From: an uncultured Lachnospiraceae bacterium
GTDB taxonomy: Bacteria; Bacillota; Clostridia; Lachnospirales; Lachnospiraceae
Assembly: GCA_910586715.1 (NCBI GenBank)
Contig: CAJUJG010000054.1
Span: forward strand, 9,401 to 17,540
DNA length: 8,140 nucleotides
Direction of reading: 5' to 3'
Shown here: in pieces, positions 1 to 7,706 of the stretch
How the letters are laid out: the number at the start of each line of letters is the position of its first letter
Numbering within the stretch: the first letter of the stretch is position 1
Program-made: the position numbers and the translations under genes
Notes under the pieces: model-generated
What the model was told of the DNA's origin: nothing
Seen by the model: the letters and a program-made list of their open reading frames with translations, nothing else
Database searches by the model: none

Positions 1-1332
1 GATTTCCTCCATTTTGGCATCATCTGTTCCGAATGCAATGTTGGATTTTAACGTATCAGAGAATAGAAAATTGTCCTGCGGCACATACGCAATGTTTTCG
101 CGCAGCGACTTGAGCGAAATGTCATTGATGTCCGTTCCGTCAATAAAAATCATGCCCCGTTTCGTTTGATAAAGATGTAGCAAAAGATTGACCAAAGTCG
201 ATTTGCCGTTTCCCGTCCGTCCAATCACCGCAAGCGTTGTCCCCGCCTTGATATCCAGGCTGATATTCTTTAACGTCGGCTCGCTGTGCCCTCTGTGGAG
301 AAACGTCAGGTGATTCAGGCGGATATTTCCCTTGATTTCGTTTACTTCCTCTGCATTCCTGCTGTCTGCAATTTCAGGCTGCGCCGAAAAAACCTCCTGT
401 ATCCGGCGAATCCCTGCACCGCCCTGCGAGAACATATTGATTGCCTCCCCGCAGGCAATCATGGGCCACACAAGCATGGTAATATATTGATGAAACGCGA
501 CAAACCGCCCAATCGTAATTTCCCCCGCAAGTGCAAGAACCCCGCCGTAAAGCAGCGTAATCAGACTGCTGATGCCGATTACCACGTCCAAAAGCGGCAT
601 GACAAGCGCCTCCATTTTTGCAATCCCTAAATTTTTCTTTTTCGCTTTCGCGTTGGCTTTGGCAAACGCACGGATTTGCGCGCGCTCCTGCACAAACGCT
701 TTTACGACGCGCACGCCCGAAAAACTCTCCTGAACAAAATCTGTCAGCTCCGAAACCGCCTCCTGCCGCTCCAAAAAACGCTTCTGCATGATTTTCCCAT
801 AATACAGCTCACCCGCCGCAATAAAAAACATCGGAACAATTGCCGCAAGTGTCAGCTTTACATTGACATAAATCATCATCTGCCCAATCACCATCACCGT
901 CATGACAATCGCGTCAAACGCCGCTATCACCGCAGGTCCGATTGCCATGCGCACGGCATTCAAATCGCTGGTAAAACGTGTCATCAAATCGCCCGTTTTA
1001 TGCTCATTATAATATTCCACATCAAGCTTCTCCAAATGAGCAAACATGTCGTCTCGGATTTCCCGCTCAATCGAACGCGCCGCCCCAAACAGAAAATAGC
1101 GCCATAAAAAACGCCCGACTGTGAGCATCATTCCGATTGACAAAATAATCACAATATTTTGCCACACACCACGCATATCCATCGTATGCGCCGCAAGCCC
1201 GTCCGTGATAACCCCGGTTGTCTTAGGAATATAAAGATTTGCAAAGTCCAAAATAAACAGTGTGATAATCCCGCCAATGTACTGCCATTTGTGACGTTTT
1301 ATGTATTTCCAAATAAATTGAAGCTGCCGCAC
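1..1332 (-). CDS. ABC exporter subunit, permease fused to ATPase, YheI/BmrC/MdlA-like (3' end outside window)
   Basis: This is the first 444 codons of a type I ABC exporter; the gene runs off the left edge. The membrane domain covers about residues 1-310, with helices near 18-35, 56-75 and 132-175, and ends in a WPM...GEAIN stretch followed by GGAGIRRIQEVF, which resembles Bacillus YheI and E. coli MdlA. The nucleotide-binding domain starts near residue 335, with Walker A GRTGNGKST at 371-379 and the Q-loop VPQDN with Gln419. Signature, Walker B and the catalytic Glu lie beyond the edge. The start is GTG at 1332, the only usable start after the last in-frame stop, with AGG eight bases upstream. 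Proteins of this type usually pair with a second half-transporter encoded next door, here expected to the left. The A-loop position carries His346 rather than the usual aromatic residue. The substrate cannot be told from sequence; drugs or peptides are typical of the family. Confidence 0.93.
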   Translation of the reverse strand, partial: MRQLQFIWKYIKRHKWQYIGGIITLFILDFANLYIPKTTGVITDGLAAHTMDMRGVWQNIVIILSIGMMLTVGRFLWRYFLFGAARSIEREIRDDMFAHLEKLDVEYYNEHKTGDLMTRFTSDLNAVRMAIGPAVIAAFDAIVMTVMVIGQMMIYVNVKLTLAAIVPMFFIAAGELYYGKIMQKRFLERQEAVSELTDFVQESFSGVRVVKAFVQERAQIRAFAKANAKAKKKNLGIAKMEALVMPLLDVVIGISSLITLLYGGVLALAGEITIGRFVAFHQYITMLVWPMIACGEAINMFSQGGAGIRRIQEVFSAQPEIADSRNAEEVNEIKGNIRLNHLTFLHRGHSEPTLKNISLDIKAGTTLAVIGRTGNGKSTLVNLLLHLYQTKRGMIFIDGTDINDISLKSLRENIAYVPQDNFLFSDTLKSNIAFGTDDAKMEEI

Positions 1333-1343
1333 TCTTTTTTCCT
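1330..1343 (-). promoter_or_regulatory. Ribosome binding site and GTG start of the ABC exporter gene
   Basis: On the minus strand an AGG at 1343-1341 lies eight bases before the GTG at 1332-1330. The frame stays open upstream to a TGA inside the preceding terminator hairpin (about 1404), but no ATG, GTG or TTG lies in that stretch, so this GTG is the only conventional start. Confidence 0.7.
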
Positions 1344-1366
1344 GCCTTTCCGAAAATCCGCAATCT

Positions 1367-1394
1367 CCTATAAGGTAAAAACAGCCTATCGCAA
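1367..1394 (-). promoter_or_regulatory. Candidate weak promoter for the ABC exporter gene
   Basis: A TTGCGA hexamer at 1394-1389 and a TATAGG hexamer at 1372-1367 are separated by 16 bases. Each matches the sigma-A consensus at four of six positions. The -35 box falls inside the MATE terminator. Transcription starting about 1360 would give a leader of around 28 bases. Some promoter is needed because a terminator precedes this gene, but the match is weak and read-through remains possible. Confidence 0.3.
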
Positions 1395-1412
1395 GCCGCG
1401 TTCAGGCTGTTT
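1377..1412 (-). terminator. Intrinsic terminator after the MATE gene, end of the prpC-to-MATE operon
   Basis: The minus-strand RNA forms a nine-pair stem, AAACAGCCU with AGGCUGUUU, at 1412-1404 and 1387-1379. An inner CGC/GCG pair sits in the loop, and the stem runs into five U residues ending at 1377. It starts five bases after the MATE stop codon. I see no comparable terminator between prpC and this point, so it probably ends the whole operon. Confidence 0.85.
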
Positions 1413-1417
1413 CAAAC

Positions 1418-2803
1418 CTATACATCTTCCATATACACCGATTTTTTCTCCAATTTTCTAAATATCAGATACAACTCAACCACCGCCGCCACCGCAAGCA
1501 CAAACTCCGCGCAAAACTGCGCGTACGCCAGTCCGTAAAGCGGAAACAGAAAATTTAACAGAAACAACGCCGGTATTTCCAGTATGATTTTTCGCATAAT
1601 TGCAAACACAAGCGCCTTTCTTCCATAGCCAAGCGCCTGAAAAACACCAACCGCCAAAAAGTCCATACACAAAAACGGCAGTCCCAAACAAAAACCTCTT
1701 AAAAACCGCACTCCATATCCGATAATCGATACATTGTCCATAAAGAACCGCACAACGCTGTCGGCTCCCACAAAGAAAAACAGTGCCGCCGCCGTGATAA
1801 AACCGACACTGATACTGCCCGAAAAGACAATGGATGACCTCATCCGTTTCCTGTTTCCACTGGCATAATTATAGCTGACAAGCGGCATAATTCCTTGCGA
1901 AATACCCATGCAGACGTACATCGGCACCATATAAATTTTCTGCGTAATACCCATCGCCGCCACCGCGTCCGCACCGAATGCCGACGTAAAATTATTTAAA
2001 ATCGTCATGCCTGTCACGTTCAGCAGATTTTGTATGGAAGCCGGTATCCCGACGCCGAACACACCAAGCATAATGTCCTTTTGCAGGCAAAACGCACGCG
2101 GCCGAATGCAAACACATGTGCTATTTCTCCTAATATACAATAGTATAAAGAAATACAGGCACGCCACGCAATTTGACAAAAATGTCGCAAGTCCCGCACC
2201 TGCCGCTCCCATGTTCAATCCCCACGGAAGAATAAAAATCGGGTCAAGCACAATATTCAGCAGACAGCCGCTCATCGTTCCGATACTTGCGTGAAACGAC
2301 GCCCCCTCCGAGCGCACCATATACGCCAGCACCACATTTAAAATTGCCGGCACTGCACCGCACGTCACCGTCCAATGCATATAAGCGGCAGTTGCCGTAA
2401 GCGTCACGTCATCTGCCCCAAGAAGCGCTAAAAGCGGCGCTTTTGCGATTGTACAAAGCAAAGAAAACACGATTCCGCAAAACAGCGCACAGTAAAATCC
2501 AAACGCTGAACTCTTGTGAACCGTATCAAAATCCTTTCGCCCAAGAGCTCTGCTCATCATGCTTGAGCTGCCCACGCCAAACAGGTTATTGACCGCATTA
2601 AATGCAAGAAGAACCGGTCCTGCAAGCGTCACCGCCGCATTTTGGACCGGATCATTTAATATTCCCACAAAATAAGTATCCGCCAGGTTATAAAGCACCA
2701 TTACCAAAGAGCTTATAATAGTAGGCACGCACAGCGTCACCACCGCTTTTGGAATTGGCACGCTCTCGAACAGACTGGTTCTTTTATCTGATTTTATATT
2801 CAC
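1418..2803 (-). CDS. MATE-family multidrug/cation antiporter
   Basis: The 461-residue protein has the length and the strongly hydrophobic, twelve-helix pattern of MATE transporters (NorM/MepA group, COG0534). These export cationic drugs or metabolites across the cytoplasmic membrane using a sodium or proton gradient. The first helix carries YNLADTYFVG at 38-47 with the conserved-type Asp42. A second family motif runs from RSEGASFHASIG (164-175) to NIVLDPIF (183-190), and the second half repeats this layout with GADAVAAMG and GISQGIMPLVSYNY. The start is GTG at 2803 with GGAG eight bases upstream; an ATG nearby at about 2817 is out of frame and stops after five codons. The gene follows rpe by 27 bases with no terminator between them, so it is probably co-transcribed with the kinase operon. 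The substrate is unknown. It could equally export a natural metabolite rather than drugs. Confidence 0.93.
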   Translation of the reverse strand: MNIKSDKRTSLFESVPIPKAVVTLCVPTIISSLVMVLYNLADTYFVGILNDPVQNAAVTLAGPVLLAFNAVNNLFGVGSSSMMSRALGRKDFDTVHKSSAFGFYCALFCGIVFSLLCTIAKAPLLALLGADDVTLTATAAYMHWTVTCGAVPAILNVVLAYMVRSEGASFHASIGTMSGCLLNIVLDPIFILPWGLNMGAAGAGLATFLSNCVACLYFFILLYIRRNSTCVCIRPRAFCLQKDIMLGVFGVGIPASIQNLLNVTGMTILNNFTSAFGADAVAAMGITQKIYMVPMYVCMGISQGIMPLVSYNYASGNRKRMRSSIVFSGSISVGFITAAALFFFVGADSVVRFFMDNVSIIGYGVRFLRGFCLGLPFLCMDFLAVGVFQALGYGRKALVFAIMRKIILEIPALFLLNFLFPLYGLAYAQFCAEFVLAVAAVVELYLIFRKLEKKSVYMEDV

Positions 2804-2815
2804 GTTATCCGCTCC
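2801..2815 (-). promoter_or_regulatory. Ribosome binding site deciding the GTG start of the MATE gene
   Basis: GGAG at 2815-2812 lies eight bases before GTG at 2803-2801. The overlapping ATG just upstream lies in another frame and ends at a TGA that overlaps the GTG, so GTG is the real start. Confidence 0.75.
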
Positions 2816-2830
2816 ATTTTATTCTTCCGG

Positions 2831-3490
2831 CTATTGTCCGGCATTCATTATTTTTTGGAATTCTTTGATATTGTGTGCCATATCTCCCTGAAATACCGCG
2901 GAGCCTGTCACGATAACATTCGCACCTGCATCAAGGTTTTCTTTCAGATTTTCAAGACGCACGCCCCCGTCAATTTCCACGTCCACAGAAAGTCCTTTTT
3001 TATGAATTTCGCTGCGCAGGGAACGAATTTTATCAAGACACTCCGGAATATAGCTTTGTCCCCCAAAGCCCGGATGTACCGTCATGACAAGCACCATATC
3101 CACATTCTCAAGATATGGAAATACATGCTCTATCGGCGTTTCCGGATTAATCGCGATACCGCGCTTTCCTCCCAGACTTCTAATACGCTCAAGTGTTTTG
3201 TAGATGCAGTCGCATGCCTCCACATGAATTGTAATGCTGTCGGCTCCCAACCGCATAAACTCGTCCACATAGCGTTCAGGACGCTCCACCATCATATGTA
3301 CGTCCAAAAACAGTTTTGTGCGTTTTCTCACGCACGCAAGCACAGGCATTCCAAACGATATTGAGGGCACAAACATGCCGTCCATAACATCTACGTGAAG
3401 ACATTGAACGCCTGACTGTTCAATCAGATCAAGCTGTGCTCCAAGTTCACAGAAATCAGCCGCCAGTATTGACGGCGCTAAATAATTCAT
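2831..3490 (-). CDS. rpe: Ribulose-phosphate 3-epimerase
   Basis: This enzyme interconverts D-ribulose 5-phosphate and D-xylulose 5-phosphate in the cytoplasmic pentose phosphate pathway. The 219-residue TIM-barrel protein has the normal family length. It begins LAPSILAADF (4-13) and contains the metal-binding pattern His32, Asp34, His65 and Asp174. Those residues sit in HVDVMDGMFVP (32-42), DVHMMVERP (63-71) and EIDGGV (172-177). The loop VHPGFGGQ (138-145) and phosphate-binding TGSAVF (195-200) are also present. The frame is open further upstream into rsgA, but the ATG at 3490 is preferred: it matches the family N-terminus and has AGGAGGT six bases before it. That ribosome binding site lies in the last codons of rsgA, whose stop is only four bases from this ATG. 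The two genes are therefore probably translationally coupled. This placement behind rsgA is common in Firmicutes. Confidence 0.97.
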   Translation of the reverse strand: MNYLAPSILAADFCELGAQLDLIEQSGVQCLHVDVMDGMFVPSISFGMPVLACVRKRTKLFLDVHMMVERPERYVDEFMRLGADSITIHVEACDCIYKTLERIRSLGGKRGIAINPETPIEHVFPYLENVDMVLVMTVHPGFGGQSYIPECLDKIRSLRSEIHKKGLSVDVEIDGGVRLENLKENLDAGANVIVTGSAVFQGDMAHNIKEFQKIMNAGQ

Positions 3491-3503
3491 TCGTTTACCT
3501 CCT
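3488..3503 (-). promoter_or_regulatory. rpe ribosome binding site inside the end of rsgA
   Basis: AGGAGGT at 3503-3497 includes the first base of the rsgA TAA stop and lies six bases before the rpe ATG at 3490. It rules out the longer upstream start at 3643 and suggests translational coupling of rpe to rsgA. Confidence 0.88.
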
Positions 3504-4409
3504 GTTTCCGCGCTTTCCCGTATACTTGACAGCTGTGCGTTCCGCGCTGTCAAGCTCCTTATAAAACGCTGTATAATTATCATATCGGATACGATGAATG
3601 ATATTTGCTTCCAATGCATTTCGCACACCGCAGTCCGGTTCATGAATGTGCGAACAGGTCAAAAATCTGCACTCTGCCTCATATGGCGCAAACTCAGGAT
3701 AGCAGTCCCTGAGTTCTTCCTTTGTCATGTCAAACAGAGAGAGCGAGCTAAACCCCGGAGTATCCATAATATACGTACCGTCGGAAATCGCAATCAGCTC
3801 CGAATGTCTTGTCGTATGCTTTCCCCTGTCAATCTTTTTGCTGATTGCTCCGGTTTCCATCTGTGTCTTTTCCTGAAGGCAGTTGACAATGGAGGATTTA
3901 CCCACGCCGCTTGGTCCCGCTACTGCGGTTGTCTTTGCGGCAAGCGCCCCTTTCAGTTCCCCTATGCCTTCGCCCGTTACGGCAGACGTAAGCAGGATAC
4001 TGCACCCGCTGCCCGCATAAATTTCGCTGATACGGTCACATGCCGCCCTATCAGCGAAATCTGTTTTGTTGAAGCAAAGAATACAGTCAAGTCCCTGCCT
4101 GCGCATCATAATCAGAAAACGGTCAAGCAGATTAAAATTCGGCTCGGGCTTTGCCACCGCAAAAATCAAAAGCGCCTGATCAATATTTGCCACTGCCGGA
4201 CGAATAAGCGCACTCCTGCGCGGAAGAATTTCTATGATATTTCCTTCGCAATCCTTTGGGTCCGTTATCTCAATCCGGACATCGTCACCGACAAGCGGCT
4301 TAATGTTATCCTTTCGGAAGATTCCCTTTGCCTTGCATTCATATACGCCCAGTGCGGGCACATCGACATAATAAAAACCTGCAATTCCCTTGATTATTTT
4401 TCCCTGCAT
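3495..4409 (-). CDS. rsgA: Ribosome small-subunit biogenesis GTPase RsgA (YloQ/CpgA/YjeQ)
   Basis: RsgA is a circularly permuted GTPase that binds the immature 30S subunit and helps release assembly factors at a late maturation step. The 304-residue protein shows the expected order. An N-terminal OB-fold (about 1-65) comes first. The permuted GTPase follows, with G4 NKTD (114-117), G5-like TSAVTGEG (141-148), G1 GPSGVGKSS (165-173), the switch-I GKHTTRH (196-202) and G3 DTPG (216-219). A C-terminal zinc site has Cys247, Cys252, His254 and Cys260. The start is ATG at 4409 with a modest GGGAAG upstream, 25 bases after the prkC stop. In B. subtilis the homologue CpgA is phosphorylated by PrkC and dephosphorylated by PrpC, so its place behind those genes fits a signalling link. 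Whether the same threonine is used here is an inference; Thr199 and Thr200 in the switch region are candidates. Confidence 0.97.
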   Translation of the reverse strand: MQGKIIKGIAGFYYVDVPALGVYECKAKGIFRKDNIKPLVGDDVRIEITDPKDCEGNIIEILPRRSALIRPAVANIDQALLIFAVAKPEPNFNLLDRFLIMMRRQGLDCILCFNKTDFADRAACDRISEIYAGSGCSILLTSAVTGEGIGELKGALAAKTTAVAGPSGVGKSSIVNCLQEKTQMETGAISKKIDRGKHTTRHSELIAISDGTYIMDTPGFSSLSLFDMTKEELRDCYPEFAPYEAECRFLTCSHIHEPDCGVRNALEANIIHRIRYDNYTAFYKELDSAERTAVKYTGKRGNRR

Positions 4410-4434
4410 TTGCTTCTTCCCAAATATAATGCGT

Positions 4435-6972
4435 CTAATTCTTTGTAAAATTCACATTCTGATGCGTCTGCGCCACAGTAATGCCCATCTGCGTGGCTTC
4501 GTTTCCGTCCGCGTCAAGCACAACCTCCGGTACCTGCTTTGGATATGTAATCGTAACAATTCCATACGCCGAAGGGCTTTCAAAATCATTCAGATTAATC
4601 GAAACAGGAAACGACGTAACCGTCTCGGAACGCCAAAGCTGCTTGCTTCCGTCCGCGGTTGTCAAAATAACCTCTGCGTTTCCGCTCACATAACCGTCCG
4701 GCGCCTGTATCATCAGATTACAGCTGTATGTTGCCGCCTCGCTTCCGATACTTAATTTTAAATCCACCACGCTGCCTTCCTTAACCGTAGCGCCTTCCTC
4801 AAAGCTCTGATAGCAGATCTGCCCTGCCGAAAACTCCGAACTGTACACTTCATCAACCTTGCCTACTATAATACCGGCTGCCTCAAGATTACTCTCGGCC
4901 GCCTCCCTCGTAAGCCCTACAACGCCCGGCATATGTACATCCTTGTCGGAACCTCCCTTGCTGATTACAATCGTTACTTCCGATTCAATCGGCGCCATGC
5001 TGTTCGCCGTTGGATTCTGTGAAATAATGGTTCCCTTCGCATGCTGCGCGGAAAATTCTTCCGTCTTTACCACTTTAAAACCCTGATTGGTCAGCTTTGC
5101 AGTCCCCTCCGCCTCACTTATTCCTTCAACGGCAGGCACCTCCACGCCGTCCGTGCCTGCACTCACCGTAAGCACAATCGTCGTATTTTTCAATATCTTA
5201 TCGTTTACAAGCACCGTCTGCCCATCCTCCAAAGCCGCCGAAATAACAGTGTTTTTCGGATGCTCTGCAGATTCCGCATAGGTCGTTTTACAGCCTAATC
5301 CCGCATCATTGAGCGCCGTCTTAATCTCATCCGCATCATGCCCCACAAACTCCGGCATCACCGCGCGCTCACCGTCATCCTGACTGCTTGCATGGGTACC
5401 TGACATGGAATCAATCTCTTCAAAAATGCCTGTCGCCTGCCCTACAAAATAGAGCAGAATGCAGCCGATAATCACGGCTCCCAGCACCGTAAGCACCGTT
5501 GTAAAACCCTCTGCCTTCGGATTATAGTCATATTCGTCTTTGCTGTTTAAATAACGCCTTTCGTCCTCATAATCGGTTCTGCGCACATTCTGCCTTGTGA
5601 CAATCTCCTGCGTGTAACCTGCCTCCTCATAATAATCATCATATTGGGACCGATTTGTCTTTTTCGCCGCCGTATTCTTTGCGCCTGTACTTTTGGATGC
5701 TATACTTTTATTGGATGCATTTTTTGACCGTGTGTTTTTGCCGGCGTTGTTTTTATTGGATTTATTTTTATTATTTCTGTTTGCCGTACTTCTGTTCTGC
5801 GCGTTTCTATTTGCTGTCTGCGCCTTTTTTTTCGCCGGAACGCTCTTCTCTCTTACCTGCTCGCTATAGTCGTTATAATCGTCATAATTATCATATTCAT
5901 TGTAATCGCCGTAATCATCGCCATACAAATCTGCCTTAGGAGCAGCATTTCCGCCCGCGTTGGAAGACCCCGCCTGATTCGGACGCCTTCTTGGTCTTAC
6001 CTGATTCGGCATCTGCTCCAAATCCGCTTCTTTTGCATACATTTCCCTTTTCGGTGTATGAACCTCGCTGTCATCTTCTACCATGTTTCCTGAAGGCACG
6101 ACTTTTGTCTTTCCAACCTCATCCGCCGTGTCAAGCTGTGCAATCGCGTCATCCGGATTAATCAGCGAATGCTTCAAATCCTTGATAATGTCTGCCATAC
6201 ACTGATAACGTCTGTCAGGACTTTTCTGCGTGCACTTAATTATAATGTTTTCCACACTCACCGGAATTTCCGGCACAAACTCCCGAATGTCGGGCAGCTC
6301 ATCCTGAATATGTTTGATCGCTATGGATACGGTAGTATCGCCATTAAAGGGAACACGCCCCGCCAGCATCTCAAACATCGTAATACCCAAAGAATAAATG
6401 TCGCTCTTTTCATCGGAAAATCCGCCGCGCGCCTGCTCCGGCGAAGTATAATGCACGGAGCCCATAACGTTGGAGGTAATCGTGTTGCTTGACGCCGCCT
6501 TTGCAATGCCAAAATCCGTCACCTTCACTTTTCCCTCTTTGGAAATCATGATGTTTTGGGGTTTAATATCCCTATGTATAATATGATTGTTATGTGCCGC
6601 CTCAATTCCCATCGACACCTGTATGGCAATGCTGATTGCCTCTTTAATCGTAAGCCTTGATTTTCTTTCAATATATTTTTTGAGCGTAATCCCCTCGACA
6701 AGCTCCATTACAATATAATGGATGCCATCCTCTTCTCCTACATCATATACGTTCACAATATTCGGATGCATCAGCCCCGCTGCCGCCTGCGCCTCTACCC
6801 TGAACTTGGATACAAAATTCCGGTTCTCGGAAAACTCCTGTTTTAAAACCTTGACCGCCACCAAACGGTTGAGCTTCTCATCCTTCGCTTTATATACGTC
6901 CGACATTCCGCCGGTGCCTATCTTTTCAAGCACCTCGTACCTGCCGCCGATCAACATTCCTGATCTAATCAT
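4435..6972 (-). CDS. prkC: Membrane Ser/Thr protein kinase with three PASTA domains (PrkC/Stk1 type)
   Basis: This is a Hanks-type kinase that senses peptidoglycan fragments through its extracellular PASTA repeats and phosphorylates cytoplasmic proteins. The kinase domain (about 12-270) has the glycine loop GTGGMSDVY (19-27), Lys41, Glu60, catalytic HRDIKPQN with Asp135 (133-140), DFG (153-155) and SPEQARG (177-183). An activation loop rich in Ser/Thr includes Thr164, Thr166 and Thr176. A long low-complexity linker follows (about 290-485). One transmembrane helix lies at about 490-512, so the C-terminus is outside. PASTA repeats lie at about 537-605, 609-673 and 678-744. A final segment, 745-845, lacks the PASTA pattern and may be Ig-like, as in B. 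subtilis PrkC. At 845 residues it is longer than B. subtilis PrkC, mainly because of the linker. ATG at 6972 overlaps the prpC TGA (ATGA), with GGGGGA upstream. Confidence 0.96.
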   Translation of the reverse strand: MIRSGMLIGGRYEVLEKIGTGGMSDVYKAKDEKLNRLVAVKVLKQEFSENRNFVSKFRVEAQAAAGLMHPNIVNVYDVGEEDGIHYIVMELVEGITLKKYIERKSRLTIKEAISIAIQVSMGIEAAHNNHIIHRDIKPQNIMISKEGKVKVTDFGIAKAASSNTITSNVMGSVHYTSPEQARGGFSDEKSDIYSLGITMFEMLAGRVPFNGDTTVSIAIKHIQDELPDIREFVPEIPVSVENIIIKCTQKSPDRRYQCMADIIKDLKHSLINPDDAIAQLDTADEVGKTKVVPSGNMVEDDSEVHTPKREMYAKEADLEQMPNQVRPRRRPNQAGSSNAGGNAAPKADLYGDDYGDYNEYDNYDDYNDYSEQVREKSVPAKKKAQTANRNAQNRSTANRNNKNKSNKNNAGKNTRSKNASNKSIASKSTGAKNTAAKKTNRSQYDDYYEEAGYTQEIVTRQNVRRTDYEDERRYLNSKDEYDYNPKAEGFTTVLTVLGAVIIGCILLYFVGQATGIFEEIDSMSGTHASSQDDGERAVMPEFVGHDADEIKTALNDAGLGCKTTYAESAEHPKNTVISAALEDGQTVLVNDKILKNTTIVLTVSAGTDGVEVPAVEGISEAEGTAKLTNQGFKVVKTEEFSAQHAKGTIISQNPTANSMAPIESEVTIVISKGGSDKDVHMPGVVGLTREAAESNLEAAGIIVGKVDEVYSSEFSAGQICYQSFEEGATVKEGSVVDLKLSIGSEAATYSCNLMIQAPDGYVSGNAEVILTTADGSKQLWRSETVTSFPVSINLNDFESPSAYGIVTITYPKQVPEVVLDADGNEATQMGITVAQTHQNVNFTKN

Positions 6973-7706
6973 TTCAATCCCCCAAACGGTTCTACAAGAA
7001 CCACAGCTATATTATCACGTCCGCCGTTTGCGTTCGCCGCCTCAATCAGCCGCTTTCCCGCTTCCTCTATATCCGCACTTTCCCTGATAATCCTGTGTAT
7101 CTCTTCGTCCTTTAACATGTTTGTAAGACCGTCCGTGCACAACAAAAACTTCTCTTTTTCCGTAATGGTGACGTCAAAAAAATCTACAAGCACATATTCC
7201 TTTACTCCCACTGCCCTTGTAATAATATTCTTGTCAGGATGGGTGCGCGCAGACTCCCTGTCAATGCCGCCCATATCCACCATCTCTTCCACAAGCGAAT
7301 GATCCTTTGTAATCTGCGTAATAAAATCATTGATAATGTACATGCGGCTGTCGCCCACATTTGCCACGGTCACATAATTCTCATCTATAGTCACTGCCAC
7401 AAGCGTCGTTCCCATACCTTTGAGACCTTTGTCCGATTTCGCCATTTTATTAATATACGTATTGGCGTCATCAATTGCCTTCTGTAATATATTCTCAGGA
7501 TCGGTCTCCTGTGTATAACATTCAATTACTTCCACAACCTTTTCCACCGCATGCCTGGACGCATAGTCCCCTGCATTGTGACCACCCATTCCGTCAGCCA
7601 CCATAAAAAGGTTGGGCAGATTTCCAACCGGCTTTTCTGATGTATAAATATAATCCTCGTTAACTTCCCGTCGTTTTCCTACATCAGTAATCGAAAATAC
7701 CTTCAC
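6969..7706 (-). CDS. prpC: PP2C-family Ser/Thr protein phosphatase (PrpC/Stp1)
   Basis: This cytoplasmic metal-dependent phosphatase removes phosphate from PrkC and its substrates. The 245-residue protein has the full bacterial PP2C motif series: TDVGKRREVNEDY (7-19) with Asp18, ADGMGGH (37-43) with metal ligand Asp38, GTTLVAV (99-105), NVGDSR (116-121), TKDHS (133-137), ITRAVG (162-167), CTDGLT with Asp192 (190-195) and GGRDNIAVV with Asp231 (228-236). The start is GTG at 7706, with AGGAGG seven bases upstream; it gives the usual family N-terminus. An in-frame ATG at 7766 would add 20 residues but has poor ribosome-binding spacing, and an opening at 7853 would overlap rlmN. The stop overlaps the prkC start by four bases, which suggests that phosphatase and kinase are made in a fixed ratio. 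It lies 104 bases after the rlmN stop, behind a terminator. Confidence 0.96.
   Translation of the reverse strand: MKVFSITDVGKRREVNEDYIYTSEKPVGNLPNLFMVADGMGGHNAGDYASRHAVEKVVEVIECYTQETDPENILQKAIDDANTYINKMAKSDKGLKGMGTTLVAVTIDENYVTVANVGDSRMYIINDFITQITKDHSLVEEMVDMGGIDRESARTHPDKNIITRAVGVKEYVLVDFFDVTITEKEKFLLCTDGLTNMLKDEEIHRIIRESADIEEAGKRLIEAANANGGRDNIAVVLVEPFGGLK

Noticed and set aside
286..1461. Three plus-strand open frames of 100-143 codons at the left side
   Set aside because: They run opposite the ABC exporter coding sequence and its terminator. Their translations are low-complexity and basic, with no family resemblance, so they are not genes.
1476..1691. Second minus-strand frame of 71 codons inside the MATE gene
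   Set aside because: It is a shifted reading of the MATE coding sequence with a poly-Gly end and no ribosome binding site of note; the MATE frame is intact, so it does not show a frameshift.
2818..2840. CCGG-ACAATAG-CCGG hairpin between rpe and the MATE gene as a terminator
   Set aside because: The stem has only four pairs and is followed by AAGAAUAAAAU rather than a U tract, so it should not stop transcription.
2831..3643. Longer rpe starting at 3643 (270 residues)
   Set aside because: The additional 51 residues overlap the rsgA coding end and do not resemble any Rpe N-terminus. The ATG at 3490 has a strong ribosome binding site and the right family start.
3594..4448. Long open frame of 284 codons on the plus strand
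   Set aside because: It lies opposite rsgA, whose domains and catalytic motifs are complete. The plus-strand translation is rich in Cys, His and Arg with no recognisable domain, as expected of an antisense shadow.
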